Of a stretch of 48,612 bases of DNA, positions 8,427 through 18,003 are shown in pieces. Origin of the DNA: Anaerolineales bacterium (GTDB taxonomy: Bacteria; Chloroflexota; Anaerolineae; Anaerolineales; Villigracilaceae). Both the position numbers and the translations under genes were made by a program. The notes beneath the pieces were generated by a model that worked only from the letters and a program-made list of their open reading frames with translations, searched no databases and was not told the origin of the DNA. The stretch covers positions 1-48,612 of the forward strand of contig JAGUZU010000090.1 of NCBI GenBank assembly GCA_020060625.1, in the 5' to 3' direction. Numbering within the stretch: the stretch's first letter is position 1; each line of letters opens with the position of its first letter.

Positions 8427-9660
8427 TGGTTTCTGTTTCCATGTTCGTTTTTTCGAATTGACCGAAGAATTTTATAAAGCTGGCGTCGGTCCGTTCGGTT
8501 CTTGTCGGCACGAGGATGTGGAAGGTCGAGCCGGGTAATTTTACTTCGTCGTGCCCGTCTGATTCAACCCAGATTGTGCCGCCGTGCGCCTCGATGACCC
8601 CGCGCGCAATGGACAGCCCCAGCCCGGGTCCGCCTCCCTTGAACTTGGTCTTGCCGCTGGAATGCAGGTCGGTCCTGCCGACCTGACCGAATTTATCGAA
8701 GATCAGGGACTGGTCTTCGGGCGAAATGCCGATGCCGTTGTCGGCGACGGTAATCTCGACGAAGCCGGGAAGCAGGCGTCCGTTAATCGTGATCGCGCCT
8801 TCATCAGGCGTATATTTGACCGCGTTGGCAACCACGTTGTAAAGCGCCTGGTACAGGCGTTCCGCGTCGCCGTAGATCATCAAGTCGCTGCCTTCGAAGA
8901 ATACGATGTTCAATTGCTGTTTTCGTTCGGCGGTGAATTTTTTGAACTCGTTTTTCAGCAGGTTGAGCAGGTGACTGATCCACAACGGCTGGGCGTTCAG
9001 GGTCAGCAGGTGGTTGTCGATCAATGAGACATCGATCATGTCGTCAATGATCTGACGCAGGCGGTTGATGCCGGTGTTGATGCCCGTCAGGTAGTTTTTC
9101 ATCTGAGCCTGCTCCACCTCCTTGACGAAATCGAGCATCATGGATGTGTACCCTTCGATCAGGGTGAGAGGGGTCTTCAGTTCGTGCGCGGCGACCGAAA
9201 TGAACTTGGATTTGTTCTGGTCCAGTTGCTGCAACTTTTGCTGAACGCTGCCCAGTTCGTTCGAGATGTGCGAGACGCGCGTCTCCATTTCATAGCGGAC
9301 GACGACGCTCAGGCTGTGCGCCAGCACGGGGATGACCACGGCGAGCAATTCGAGCGCATCCTTTTTGCCCAAGGTGTCGCGCGCAACTTCGATGGTGAGC
9401 GCGATCATGCGGTTCAGCACAAAGGAGACTTGGTAATCGCCCTGCTCCAAATTCGTTTCAGTGGGCGAACGCCCCCAATCGTAGAGGACGGGGTCGAGCC
9501 AGGCTGTGTCGCCGGTGACGACGGTCTGTTCGAGCAGGTCGAGGAACCGCTCCAACTGTTCGGCGAAACCGGCGCGCACGCCCTCCCCGCTTGCAAGGTC
9601 GCGGGAAATGCGGTCCACCCAGGACGCCCGAATCTTCTTCAACGATGCTTGTACTGCCAT
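8386..9660 (-). CDS. Soluble sensor histidine kinase
   Basis: A 424-aa kinase from the chosen start. An N-terminal all-helical region (1-130) of unknown sensing role is followed by a coiled-coil stretch and a HisKA domain with the phospho-acceptor His159 in AAHELKTPL. The HATPase domain has N-box NVVANAVKY, G1 ADNGIGIS, F-box FDKFGQ and G2 GPGLGLS. No membrane segment is seen, so it should be cytoplasmic. The longer reading frame to 9741 would overlap the upstream peptidase gene by 31 bp and adds a low-complexity start, so ATG 9660 is preferred, although no good Shine-Dalgarno is seen. No response regulator is adjacent on this strand; those at 14.6-18 kb are candidates. Confidence 0.85.
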   Translation of the reverse strand: MAVQASLKKIRASWVDRISRDLASGEGVRAGFAEQLERFLDLLEQTVVTGDTAWLDPVLYDWGRSPTETNLEQGDYQVSFVLNRMIALTIEVARDTLGKKDALELLAVVIPVLAHSLSVVVRYEMETRVSHISNELGSVQQKLQQLDQNKSKFISVAAHELKTPLTLIEGYTSMMLDFVKEVEQAQMKNYLTGINTGINRLRQIIDDMIDVSLIDNHLLTLNAQPLWISHLLNLLKNEFKKFTAERKQQLNIVFFEGSDLMIYGDAERLYQALYNVVANAVKYTPDEGAITINGRLLPGFVEITVADNGIGISPEDQSLIFDKFGQVGRTDLHSSGKTKFKGGGPGLGLSIARGVIEAHGGTIWVESDGHDEVKLPGSTFHILVPTRTERTDASFIKFFGQFEKTNMETETSGKENPPTDNPAA

Positions 9661-9710
9661 TGTATGCCAAGTGTACGCCGAGTTTGCGCTTTTGGGTAGC
9701 GGACCATCGT

Positions 9711-10619
9711 CTATCGTCTGTCGCCCGCGATCCAATGCCACAGCGTTTCGCCAACGCTCTGCAAACTTTGCGGGGAGACTTTATCCACCGTGTCCTGCGT
9801 GGTATGCCAGTAGGGATAGTCGAAATCAATAATATCCACGGCGGGGATGCCCGCTTCGAGGAAGGGCGTGTGATCGTCCAACATGCTGTGCCTTTCCTCG
9901 TCGATGAAGACATCGCCATAGCCAAGCCTTTTGGCGGTCTCCCAAATTTCCGCGCGGATGGGTCGGTTTGAATTTCTTTCAAGATAAATATTCAAATCTG
10001 CGTCGCCGATCATATCCAGGATGACGACCGCGCGGGGATTCACGGGTATCTCCTCCACGAAGGCGCGCGAACCGAGTATCCAATCCCAGCCTTCGATGCG
10101 CCCATTGTCTTCAGCATCGAAGAAGACCAGCCAAACCGGAACGATATCCTGCGGAAGTGTCCGCGCGAGTTCGAGCAAAACCGCCACGCCCGATGCGCCG
10201 TCATTTGCGCCGGGGACGGGATCGCCCCGTTTGGAGAGGTCGGGGTCGTGGTCGGCGATGAAGCGCGTGTCGTAATGCGCTCCGAGAATGATTTCCGGCG
10301 GGGCGTCGCTTCGCTTTGCGATGACGTTGTAGATGGGATGACCAAGCCGTTCCGTTTCGTGGACTTCCACCGTCCATCCGGCGGATTCCAACTCTGCCCG
10401 CATCCATTCGCGGACTTTGGCATGTCCAGCCGACCCGGGCGTTCTCTCCCCGAAAGCGACTTGCGTCTGCACGTCGGCATAGGCGCGGGAACCGTCGAAG
10501 GAAACAGAATCAGGCTCGCGGGTCAGAAAAGAGGCGATGTACCACCCGATGACGAAGAAGAACAGCAGGGCGATCAGCGTCAAGTAGATGACGGCGGCGC
10601 GGTTAGGGATTCGTCTCAT
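9711..10619 (-). CDS. M28 family zinc metallopeptidase, membrane-anchored
   Basis: A 302-aa protein with one N-terminal membrane helix (about 9-31) and an M28 aminopeptidase/glutaminyl-cyclase fold. The two-zinc site is visible: His115 in GAHYDTR, Asp140 in GANDGASG, Glu170-Asp171 in FDAEDNG, Asp202 in LDMIGD and His272 in YWHTTQD. The catalytic domain should lie outside the membrane. ATG 10619 is chosen because it begins at the basic residues before the helix; an in-frame ATG at 10658 lies deeper inside trmFO. The gene overlaps the trmFO stop by 17 bp. Family members are aminopeptidases or glutaminyl-peptide cyclotransferases, and the sequence does not decide between them. Confidence 0.85.
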   Translation of the reverse strand: MRRIPNRAAVIYLTLIALLFFFVIGWYIASFLTREPDSVSFDGSRAYADVQTQVAFGERTPGSAGHAKVREWMRAELESAGWTVEVHETERLGHPIYNVIAKRSDAPPEIILGAHYDTRFIADHDPDLSKRGDPVPGANDGASGVAVLLELARTLPQDIVPVWLVFFDAEDNGRIEGWDWILGSRAFVEEIPVNPRAVVILDMIGDADLNIYLERNSNRPIRAEIWETAKRLGYGDVFIDEERHSMLDDHTPFLEAGIPAVDIIDFDYPYWHTTQDTVDKVSPQSLQSVGETLWHWIAGDRR

Positions 10620-11946
10620 CGAGGTATTGATCCAATGCTTTCGCGGCGCGTTCGGCATACAGTTGACCGCGTTCGCGTTTGCCTGTTTTGGGCGGGAAAT
10701 CCATGGGCGGCAGGATGCCGAAGTTGGCTTTCATCGGCTGGAAATCTTTCAGGTCGGCGTGGGTAACGTAGTGGCAAAGCGCGCCAAGCATGGTTTCCGG
10801 TGGAAGCGTGAGCGGTGTTTTGCTTTGCAGGAGCCGCGCCATGTTGATTCCCGCCAGCAGACCGGTGGCGATGTTGCCCATGTAGCCTTCCACGCCGGTG
10901 ATCTGCCCGGCGAAGAACAGGTCGTCGCGCGTGATGTGCTGAAGCGTGGGGCGCAGGAGTTTGGGCGAGGCGATGAAGGTGTTGCGGTGCATTTGACCAT
11001 ATCGCTCGAACTCGGCGTTTTCGAGACCGGGGATCATCCGCAGGATGCGGCGTTGTTCGGGGAATTTGAGGTTGGTCTGGAAGCCGACGAGGTTATACAA
11101 GCTTCCGGCAAGGTTATCCTGCCGGAGTTGTACCACGGCATACGGACGTTTGCCCGTGCGCGGGTCTCGCAGACCGACCGGGCGCATGGGACCGAAGGCG
11201 AGCGAATCTTCGCCGCGTTCGGCGATGATTTCGACGGGCAGGCAGCCCTCGAAGAAATGCCCGGCTTTGACGCCGGAGCGGATGGCTTCCTCGAAACTGC
11301 GCAATTCGATGCGTTCGGCGGTTTTGAGCGCGTTTACGAATGCGTAGTATTCCTCTTTGGTGAAGGGACAATTGATGTAGTCGCCTTCGTCTTGTTCGCC
11401 CTTTTCGTAGCGCGAGGCGCGGAAGGCGGTTGCCATGTTGATGCTTTCCGCGCGGACGATGGGCGAGATGGCGTCGAAGAAGAAGAGATGTTCCTCGCCG
11501 CTCAGCGCCGCAATGGATTTGGAGAGGCTTGCGGAGGTGAGCGGTCCGCTGGCGACGATGACGGGCGAAGCGGGGATTTCCTTTATCTCTTCGCGGATGA
11601 GTTCGATGTTCGGGTGATTTTCGATGTGTTCTGTGACCATGCGAGCGAATGGTTCGCGATCTACCGCCAGCGCGGCTCCGGCAGGAAGGGCGGCGGCTTC
11701 CGCGCATTCCAAAAGCATGGAATTGAGCAGGCGCAATTCGTTCTTGAGGACGCCCGAGGCGCGGTCTGGGAGGTTCGAGCCGAGCGAGTTGGAGCAGACC
11801 AGTTCGGCAAGGTCGCCGCCCGTGTGCGCGCCGGTGGGATGTGCGGGTCGCATTTCGTAGAGTTTGACGGTGATTCCGCGTTGGGCGGCTTGAAAGGCGG
11901 CTTCGCTTCCAGCCAGTCCGCCGCCGATAACAATAATGTCAGTCAT
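10603..11946 (-). CDS. trmFO: Folate-dependent tRNA uridine-54 C5-methyltransferase TrmFO
   Basis: TrmFO makes ribothymidine at position 54 of tRNA, using methylenetetrahydrofolate as carbon donor and FAD/NAD(P)H as reductant. The 447-aa sequence has the N-terminal FAD-binding [14 protein letters not shown]. It is followed by YEMRP and the family-specific [11 protein letters not shown] segment, with [10 protein letters not shown] later on. These are hallmarks of TrmFO rather than the related MnmG. ATG 11946 starts just before the Rossmann strand; ATG 11964 would add six residues. It heads the minus-strand run to the pseudokinase and is divergent from the three-GAF kinase, with only 48 bp between them. 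Confidence 0.95.
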   Translation of the reverse strand: MTDIIVIGGGLAGSEAAFQAAQRGITVKLYEMRPAHPTGAHTGGDLAELVCSNSLGSNLPDRASGVLKNELRLLNSMLLECAEAAALPAGAALAVDREPFARMVTEHIENHPNIELIREEIKEIPASPVIVASGPLTSASLSKSIAALSGEEHLFFFDAISPIVRAESINMATAFRASRYEKGEQDEGDYINCPFTKEEYYAFVNALKTAERIELRSFEEAIRSGVKAGHFFEGCLPVEIIAERGEDSLAFGPMRPVGLRDPRTGKRPYAVVQLRQDNLAGSLYNLVGFQTNLKFPEQRRILRMIPGLENAEFERYGQMHRNTFIASPKLLRPTLQHITRDDLFFAGQITGVEGYMGNIATGLLAGINMARLLQSKTPLTLPPETMLGALCHYVTHADLKDFQPMKANFGILPPMDFPPKTGKRERGQLYAERAAKALDQYLDETNP

Positions 11947-11975
11947 ATCGGGTGATTTTACCATTCAGGCTAATG

Positions 11976-11981
11976 TATAAT
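11976..11981 (+). promoter_or_regulatory. Candidate -10 box close to an ATG
   Basis: TATAAT lies 13 nt before the ATG of the three-GAF kinase in the 48-bp divergent gap. Transcription would start within about 7 nt of the ATG, and no Shine-Dalgarno is present, so a leaderless or nearly leaderless mRNA is likely. On the minus strand the overlapping TATACA (11980-11975) could serve trmFO. No clear -35 is seen for either. Confidence 0.4.
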
Positions 11982-11994
11982 TTGTTCACCAGCC

Positions 11995-14592
11995 ATGCAG
12001 ATAGAATCCGGCATAGATACTCAACTCAGGGATGCGTCGCGGCTCACCCATGCGGCTTGGGCAGTTCTTGCGGAACGGGTGGGCGGCGTATGGCTGTTGC
12101 GGTCCTCCTGCCATTTGAGTAAAACGGCAAAACGCAAATTGATGGATATGATGGGGAACTCCTCCGTGGATGCGTGGTTGTGCGGCGCGCTCAGCGGCGG
12201 GTACGTCCGCTCTACAAGCATTCCCGAAGAAAGAAAGATCAAAGGTAAACGGTATTACGCCTTTCCCATCAGCGGCACGTCCCAGGTCATTTTGGCTGGC
12301 GCGGATCATTTCTCGACGGAGGCGCAGCGGATCTGGAAGTTGACCGCTTCGCTCCTGTCCGGTCACTCTGCCTCGCCCAACCAGCCGTTCCTGCCGGACC
12401 TGCAATCCGGGCTGGCGTTCGACCTGCCGGCGGCGCTCGAAAAGGCGCTGGGCGCGTTCGTGCAGGCGGCGCACTGTCAGGGGGCGTGGCTGGCGATTCG
12501 ACGCGGGGAGGCGCTCGATATTCAGGCGGAGTGGAATACGCCCAAAGCCCGGGGGATGTCCCTGCTCATAGAGGAGAACCCGGTCTTCCGGCGTGTGAAT
12601 CGTTCCTTGTCCGATGTCGTCATCGCGCGCGGACAGCCGAACTGGGACAACATTCCCCGCGCATTCCTCAAGCCCGGCTCGACTACGTGGATGAGTCTGC
12701 CTCTGGTGATCGGTCAACGCCTGATCGGGGTGGTCTCGCTCTGGCGTGAAAGGGATTTCTCGCTGACCGAGCGCGGGCAGCTGCGCGAGCTGGCGTCTCG
12801 CGTCTCGCCGACGGTTGAAATTGTGGTCACCGTCTCCGAGATGACGGCGCATTTGCGCAGGCTTGGCTTGCTCAACGACTTCGTGCTGACGGTTTCTTCC
12901 GCGCAAAATCTCGACCAGATCGCGCGGCGCATGTTGGGTTTGCTTTCCCGCGCGTTCAACACCGAACTGGTGGCTCTCTTCCTGCGTTCCAGCGACGGCA
13001 GGGTGCTGCGGGATTATCGCGCGTTCGAAGGCAAATTGAATGTGGTCAACGTTTCGCTTTTGGGGCATCCCATGCAGGCGGTCTTGAAGGAGGGACGCGC
13101 CCGCCGCTTCTCCGATTCGACGAAGGATGGTTTCATCGGGGTTCACAAGGATGCCCGCTCCGAGTTGATAGTCCCGCTTCGTTATCGCGGACAGTCGAAC
13201 GGCGTGCTGGTGATCGGGAACGCGTACGCGGAGGCGTTCAGTCAGTATGACGAACACCTGATGGTTGTGATCGCCAGTCATTTGGCGGGGCTGGTGGAAT
13301 ACACCCGTCTGCGCGAGGAGGCGGAGGGCAGGGCGCGCAGTTTGGGGTTGATCCACGAGGTGGTTCAGCAGGTCATCGGCTTGAACGATAAAAAGGAAGT
13401 CGCTTCGATCACCGCCGAGCTGGTCGCCCAGTATTTCCGGTATGAGCTCGCCGTGATCCTGTTGGAGGACGATGACGGTAAATTTTCCGTTCCGGGCATT
13501 GGCGGCGCGCACGCCGGAATGGTGAGTACGGCACTGGCAGACGATGAATTCATCAAGCCGGATGGGGTCACAGGGCATGTCGCCCGCACGGGCGAGAGCG
13601 TGATGATCAACGATACCCTGAAGGAAAAATTGTACAAGCCCATTCGCGGCTGGGAGGCGAAATCGGAGATCTGTGTGGCGGTCAAGGATGGTGAGAATAT
13701 TCTGGGGATCGTCGATGTGGAGAGCCGCGAGCCAAACGCCTTCTCGCACAACGACCTGATCTCGATGGAGTCGCTGGCGGGAATTCTTGCCTCAGTCATA
13801 TCGAGCGCAAACCAATACCAAAAATTGCAGGAAACCGTCCGTCAATTACGCATGACCGAAGCCGAATTGAAGGCGCGTATGGAAGCGCAGCGTTCCGCCG
13901 AAAACCGGCTTTTGCAAGCCGCCAAACTTGCCGCCGTGGGCGAAATGGCGGCTGGTATCGCGCATGAGTTGAACAATCCCCTGACCACCGTGACAGGCTT
14001 TTCTGAAATCGTATTGGGCGAACTGCCGGAAGATTCATCGTCCCGCAAGGAAATGGAAATGGTCCTGCGAGAGGCGCGGCGAGCCAGCGACGTGGTGCGC
14101 CGCCTGCTTGATTTTTCGCGCCAGGGTTCCTACTCCCGCACCCGCGCGGACTTGAACGAAGTGGTCAATGATGTGATCGCGCTCACGCGCCACTTGATTC
14201 AAAACAGCAATGTCAGCCTTACGCTGCGGCTCGATGAGTCCCTTCCCTGGGTTTCGATTGATTCCAACCAAATGAAACAGGTCCTTTTGAATCTGATCCA
14301 CAATGCCCTGCAAGCCATGAAAGAGGGAGGCGAATTGCAAGTCCGCACCCTCCAGAAGGAGCGCGACTCGCGCAAGTGGGTTGTCATGTCCGTGAGGGAC
14401 AGCGGCGTTGGGATAGATGCCGAGGAGCAAGCCCGCATCTTCGAGCCGTTCTATACCACCAAAGCCGACCAGGGCGGCACGGGGCTGGGGCTCTCGGTCA
14501 CGTATGGCATTGTCGCCGATCATGGCGGCACAATCGAAATCACAAGCGAACCGGGGGGAGGCTCCCTGTTCGAAGTCTGGCTTCCGCTTTGA
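11995..14592 (+). CDS. Multi-GAF sensor histidine kinase
   Basis: An 865-aa soluble kinase. Residues 1-125 are unassigned. Three GAF-like domains follow at about 140-280, 290-435 and 445-605, then a coiled coil (605-640). The HisKA domain has His657 in AAGIAHELNNPL, and the HATPase domain has N-box NLIHNALQA near 766, G1 RDSGVGID near 801, F-box FEPFYTTK and G2 GTGLGLS. GAF domains usually sense small molecules or redox state; the ligand is unknown. It is the first gene of a four-gene plus-strand signalling cassette and is followed after 37 bp by a receiver-kinase hybrid, a likely partner. Confidence 0.92.
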   Translation: MQIESGIDTQLRDASRLTHAAWAVLAERVGGVWLLRSSCHLSKTAKRKLMDMMGNSSVDAWLCGALSGGYVRSTSIPEERKIKGKRYYAFPISGTSQVILAGADHFSTEAQRIWKLTASLLSGHSASPNQPFLPDLQSGLAFDLPAALEKALGAFVQAAHCQGAWLAIRRGEALDIQAEWNTPKARGMSLLIEENPVFRRVNRSLSDVVIARGQPNWDNIPRAFLKPGSTTWMSLPLVIGQRLIGVVSLWRERDFSLTERGQLRELASRVSPTVEIVVTVSEMTAHLRRLGLLNDFVLTVSSAQNLDQIARRMLGLLSRAFNTELVALFLRSSDGRVLRDYRAFEGKLNVVNVSLLGHPMQAVLKEGRARRFSDSTKDGFIGVHKDARSELIVPLRYRGQSNGVLVIGNAYAEAFSQYDEHLMVVIASHLAGLVEYTRLREEAEGRARSLGLIHEVVQQVIGLNDKKEVASITAELVAQYFRYELAVILLEDDDGKFSVPGIGGAHAGMVSTALADDEFIKPDGVTGHVARTGESVMINDTLKEKLYKPIRGWEAKSEICVAVKDGENILGIVDVESREPNAFSHNDLISMESLAGILASVISSANQYQKLQETVRQLRMTEAELKARMEAQRSAENRLLQAAKLAAVGEMAAGIAHELNNPLTTVTGFSEIVLGELPEDSSSRKEMEMVLREARRASDVVRRLLDFSRQGSYSRTRADLNEVVNDVIALTRHLIQNSNVSLTLRLDESLPWVSIDSNQMKQVLLNLIHNALQAMKEGGELQVRTLQKERDSRKWVVMSVRDSGVGIDAEEQARIFEPFYTTKADQGGTGLGLSVTYGIVADHGGTIEITSEPGGGSLFEVWLPL

Positions 14593-14629
14593 TGAGCGAA
14601 AATATGACACGAAATGGAAACCTCGCCTA

Positions 14630-16210
14630 ATGGAAACGCCCTTCGTATTCGTTGTAGATGATGAACCTGGCATTGCAATGCTTTGCGACCGGATATTGAG
14701 CCGCGCGGGTTATACCGTCGCCACTGAGACCAATCCGCGCAAGGCAATCGAATTTCTCAAGGAGACGAAGATAGACCTCCTGCTGGTGGACATCCGCATG
14801 CCCGAAGTGGACGGCTTTGAGGTCATCCAACACGCCCAGCGCTTGCAGCCCGACGCTGCCGTTCTCATCATGACCGGGCACGGCACGGTGGAAACCGCCA
14901 TCCGCGCGCTCCGGCAGGGCGTGGATGGGCTGTTATTAAAACCCTTCAGCCAGGGCAGCGAACTGATCGAGGCGGTCAAACTTGCGCTTGCCGACAGCCG
15001 GAAGAAGCGCGACGCCGCTCGCACACAGGCGCTTCGCCCGCTTTTCTCCGTCACCGAATCCCTGCTTTCGGAAACCCGCCGTGAGCCGCTCCTCGACCTG
15101 ATCATCAACGCCGTTAGCGGTCACCTGAAATGCTCGCAGGCGGCGTGCTGGCAATGGGACGATGCGGGCGGAAAACTTTCGCAGATCACGCCGCAGCATG
15201 TCGAAACCTCCTCCGCCTTTTTGGATTTGATCGCGCGCGCGGACGCGACATCCGCGCCATTGATGATCGGCGCGCAGGGACCCGGTGACCCAGCCATAAA
15301 GACGCTTCTTTCCGACCTGCAACTTGGTTCGGTTATTCTCGTTCCGATCCTTCGCCCAAACCTGCGCCTCGTCTTCCACGCCGCCCGCACTGCGGATGAA
15401 CCCCCCTTCCGCGATTCCGATATGGAAATGTTCCAAATCCTTGCCCGGCAGGCGAGCGCCGCGCTCGAAAACTCCCGCCTGTATGCCGAGCAACTGGATT
15501 ACGTCCGCCGGATCGAGGAATCCCAAAAAGCCCTGATCCAGGCTGAAAAGATGGCAACCGCCGGACGTCTGACCGCCTCCATCGCGCACGAGATCAATAA
15601 CCCGCTGCAGGCGGTGCAAAACTGTCTGCATCTTGCCGCGCGCGAAGACCTTTCGGAAGGGAAGCGGGAGGAGTACTTCGACCTTGCCCGTGCCGAACTC
15701 GAACGGTTGATGCTCACCGTGCGGCGCATGCTCGATTTTTACCGTCCCGGCACATCCGACCTGGAGGAGATTGACATATTGGAGATGCTGCAATACGTCA
15801 TCACCTTGATGTCGAAACAACTTGCGGAAGCCGGGATCGACGTTAAAGTGGAGGCGGGGGAGAGCATCCCTCCCGTCAAGGCGGTTGGAAGCCAGATTCA
15901 GCAGGTCTTCATCAATCTCATCCTCAACGCTGCCGATGCCATGCCGAATGGCGGCGGTTTGGCAATCAACGTCCGCGCATTGAAAGGCGGGGTTGAAATC
16001 CTGTTTCAGGACGGCGGCAAGGGCATTCCGAAGGAAAAGCAATCGAGTATATTTGAACCCTTTTTTAGCACGAAGGAAGGCGGGACGGGCTTGGGGCTGA
16101 CGGTAAGTTACAATATAATTAGCGCGCGCGGAGGCGTGTTGGAGTTGTTATCTGACCGTGGACCAGGCGCCTGCTTCCGCATCTTCCTACCCGCAGGAGA
16201 AAACCAATGA
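14630..16210 (+). CDS. Hybrid receiver-GAF-histidine kinase
   Basis: A 526-aa protein. It has an N-terminal receiver (phospho-acceptor Asp54 in LLVDIRMP and conserved Lys104 in LLLKPFS), a GAF-like region (about 140-285), and HisKA with His320 in TASIAHEINNPL. The HATPase domain has NLILNAADAM, DGGKGIP, FEPFFSTKEGG and TGLGLT. Receiver-first kinases typically accept phosphate from an upstream kinase and change their own kinase activity, so the multi-GAF kinase may feed it. ATG 14630 starts right before the first receiver strand; the longer open frame upstream only overlaps the previous gene in another frame. It overlaps the next gene by 4 bp (ATGA). Confidence 0.92.
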   Translation: METPFVFVVDDEPGIAMLCDRILSRAGYTVATETNPRKAIEFLKETKIDLLLVDIRMPEVDGFEVIQHAQRLQPDAAVLIMTGHGTVETAIRALRQGVDGLLLKPFSQGSELIEAVKLALADSRKKRDAARTQALRPLFSVTESLLSETRREPLLDLIINAVSGHLKCSQAACWQWDDAGGKLSQITPQHVETSSAFLDLIARADATSAPLMIGAQGPGDPAIKTLLSDLQLGSVILVPILRPNLRLVFHAARTADEPPFRDSDMEMFQILARQASAALENSRLYAEQLDYVRRIEESQKALIQAEKMATAGRLTASIAHEINNPLQAVQNCLHLAAREDLSEGKREEYFDLARAELERLMLTVRRMLDFYRPGTSDLEEIDILEMLQYVITLMSKQLAEAGIDVKVEAGESIPPVKAVGSQIQQVFINLILNAADAMPNGGGLAINVRALKGGVEILFQDGGKGIPKEKQSSIFEPFFSTKEGGTGLGLTVSYNIISARGGVLELLSDRGPGACFRIFLPAGENQ

Positions 16211-16935
16211 AGCCGAACATCCTTGTTGTGGACGACGAACCCGTAGCCCGTCAATCCCTCGCCGATATCCTTAAGTTGGAAGGTTACACCGTTACCCCCG
16301 CCGCCAACGGACAGGCAGCCGTGGAACATGTCCGCGTCCATTCCGTGGACTTGATGATTGTCGATCTCAAAATGCCCGGCATGGATGGGCTTGAAGTTAT
16401 CCAGGTGGTCAACCAAATCTCGCCGGAAACGGAGATCATCCTGCTGACGGCGCACGGCTCCATCGAAACGGCGGTCCAGGCATTACGCCTGCGCATCCAT
16501 GATTACCTGCTGAAACCGGCATCTCCCGCGCAGATCGTATCCAGCGTCAAAAAAGGCTTGTCTCGTTTCGCAAAATCCCGCTCGAACGTGATGTCGTCCG
16601 GCAATTTGGAAGGCGGTCAGGAGATATTCTCCTTGAAGGATGGAACGATAGTCGACCTTGCCCGCCGTCAGATAAAGAACAAGAACAAAGTGGAACACCT
16701 GACTCCCGCGGAGGGGCGCTTGCTGCGCGTGCTGATGGAAAACGAGGGCAGGGTCTTCTCGCACCGCGAACTGGTCCTGCTCGTGCAGGGATATGACACC
16801 ACCCAGCGCGAAGCCCCCGAAATATTGCGCCCGCTCGTCAGCCGGCTGCGTCATAAACTGGAGCAATTCCCCTCCCTCTCCGAGCAGGTGGTCAGCGTCC
16901 GTGGAACGGGATATTTATTCGAGGGCGGGAGTTGA
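16207..16935 (+). CDS. Response regulator with winged-helix DNA-binding domain
   Basis: A 242-aa OmpR/PhoB-like regulator. The receiver (1-120) has Asp9-Asp10, phospho-acceptor Asp53 in MIVDLKMPGMDG, Thr in LLTAHGS and Lys in YLLKPAS. The C-terminal winged helix (about 145-240) has LTPAEGRLLRVLMEN, then a recognition-helix region and the RGTGYLF wing typical of OmpR-type domains. The start overlaps the stop of the hybrid kinase by 4 bp, so translation is likely coupled. It is probably the transcriptional output of the cassette; its targets are unknown. Confidence 0.93.
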   Translation: MKPNILVVDDEPVARQSLADILKLEGYTVTPAANGQAAVEHVRVHSVDLMIVDLKMPGMDGLEVIQVVNQISPETEIILLTAHGSIETAVQALRLRIHDYLLKPASPAQIVSSVKKGLSRFAKSRSNVMSSGNLEGGQEIFSLKDGTIVDLARRQIKNKNKVEHLTPAEGRLLRVLMENEGRVFSHRELVLLVQGYDTTQREAPEILRPLVSRLRHKLEQFPSLSEQVVSVRGTGYLFEGGS

Positions 16936-16992
16936 GCGTTTCACAGAAGTGTTTTGCAACAAATTCATAATCCAGGGCGGGCGCAAAAGACT

Positions 16993-16998
16993 TATAAT
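16993..16998 (+). promoter_or_regulatory. Candidate -10 box upstream of the last regulator
   Basis: TATAAT lies in the 138-bp gap before the receiver-GGDEF-like gene, 75 bp ahead of its ATG. No good -35 hexamer is seen at 16-18 bp. It suggests that this gene can be transcribed apart from the three upstream genes. The gene has its own ribosome-binding site (GGAAAGG). Confidence 0.3.
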
Positions 16999-17073
16999 GG
17001 ATTTACGCAAAATCACGATTGGGCATAAGAGAGCGTTTCTTAAGCGCTTCGGAGATCGGAAAGGGTCAACCCC

Positions 17074-18003
17074 ATGGAAAAACCTGTCGCCCTGATCGTC
17101 GAGGATGAACGCGATATCGTCGCGCTCTTTCGGCACGTCCTCGATATAGCAGGGTATCAGACCGAGATTGTGCTGGACGGGAAGGAAGCCATGAACCGTC
17201 TGGAAGTCTCCCTGCCCGATATCGTATTGCTGGATTTGCAGCTGCCGGGCATGTCAGGGATGGAGATTCTCAAGCGCATGCGCGAAGACGAACGCCTCAA
17301 ACATGTCCCCACAGTCGTCATCACCGCCTATCCCACCTACGCCGACAGCCTCCCCGTGGAACCGGACTTGCTCCTGATCAAACCGGTGGACATCCATCAA
17401 TTGAGCAGTCTCGTCCAGCGCCTGCAAACGACCCACGGCGCAATCACCGATCCCACCCACGATCCCGTCACCGGGTTGTACGCCTTTTCTTTTTTCAGGG
17501 TTCGGCTTGCCTTTTCGCTCGAACGCATCAAACAAAGCGCGCTTCGCCGTTTTGGCGTCATGTTTGGGGAGGTCACGCGGTTGACGGAATTCAGGGAACA
17601 GATCGAAGGGGACGAGCTGGATACATTTTTTCGCAGGCTTGCAGACCAGTTTCGCGTCACGCTTCGCCCAACCGACACGATAGCCTGGTCGCCGCTCAAT
17701 GGGCTTTTTCTCACGTTGATAGAGGAAATTCCCAACCCCCAGACGCCGCTCAAGATTGCCTCCCGCGTCCGCGATGGCATGAAAAAATTCCTCGAGAACA
17801 ACGATAACGGGCTCGGCATGGGCGCGAACCTGGGCGTGTTGCTCTGCGACCATGAATATCGGGATGCCCAGCATATTATGGATGACGTGGAATTTGCCCG
17901 CCGGCAGCTGCGCGAAGGGTTGTACACGAACCCCTCAGTTTTTGACCGCGAAATGCTGCAAAGCCGCGCTAAGAATCCAGCCCCGCCTTCTTCAACTGAA
18001 TAA
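17074..18003 (+). CDS. Response regulator with degenerate GGDEF-like domain
   Basis: A 309-aa protein with an N-terminal receiver (Asp54 in IVLLDLQLPGMSG, Lys103 in LLIKPVD). A C-terminal domain begins with DPVTGLYAF (130-138), like the DxLTGLxN start of diguanylate cyclases. The active-site loop that should read GGDEF is occupied by WSPLNGLF (about 205-212), so cyclase activity is not expected. It could bind a nucleotide or act through phosphorylation-dependent interaction. It is the last gene of the signalling cassette. Its final 35 bp overlap the end of the convergent yqeB-like gene. Confidence 0.82.
   Translation: MEKPVALIVEDERDIVALFRHVLDIAGYQTEIVLDGKEAMNRLEVSLPDIVLLDLQLPGMSGMEILKRMREDERLKHVPTVVITAYPTYADSLPVEPDLLLIKPVDIHQLSSLVQRLQTTHGAITDPTHDPVTGLYAFSFFRVRLAFSLERIKQSALRRFGVMFGEVTRLTEFREQIEGDELDTFFRRLADQFRVTLRPTDTIAWSPLNGLFLTLIEEIPNPQTPLKIASRVRDGMKKFLENNDNGLGMGANLGVLLCDHEYRDAQHIMDDVEFARRQLREGLYTNPSVFDREMLQSRAKNPAPPSSTE

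Noticed and set aside
10588-11955. 455-codon open frame on the plus strand opposite trmFO
   Set aside because: The opposite strand encodes an unmistakable TrmFO. The antisense product has no family motifs and spans the whole gene only because of codon bias.
11986-13749. 587-codon open frame on the minus strand opposite the three-GAF kinase
   Set aside because: It lies wholly antisense to a gene with clear GAF, HisKA and HATPase motifs, has no recognisable domain, and its composition is that expected of a GC-rich shadow frame.
14936-16042. 368-codon antisense frame over the hybrid kinase
   Set aside because: The sense strand shows full receiver and kinase motifs; the antisense product shows none.
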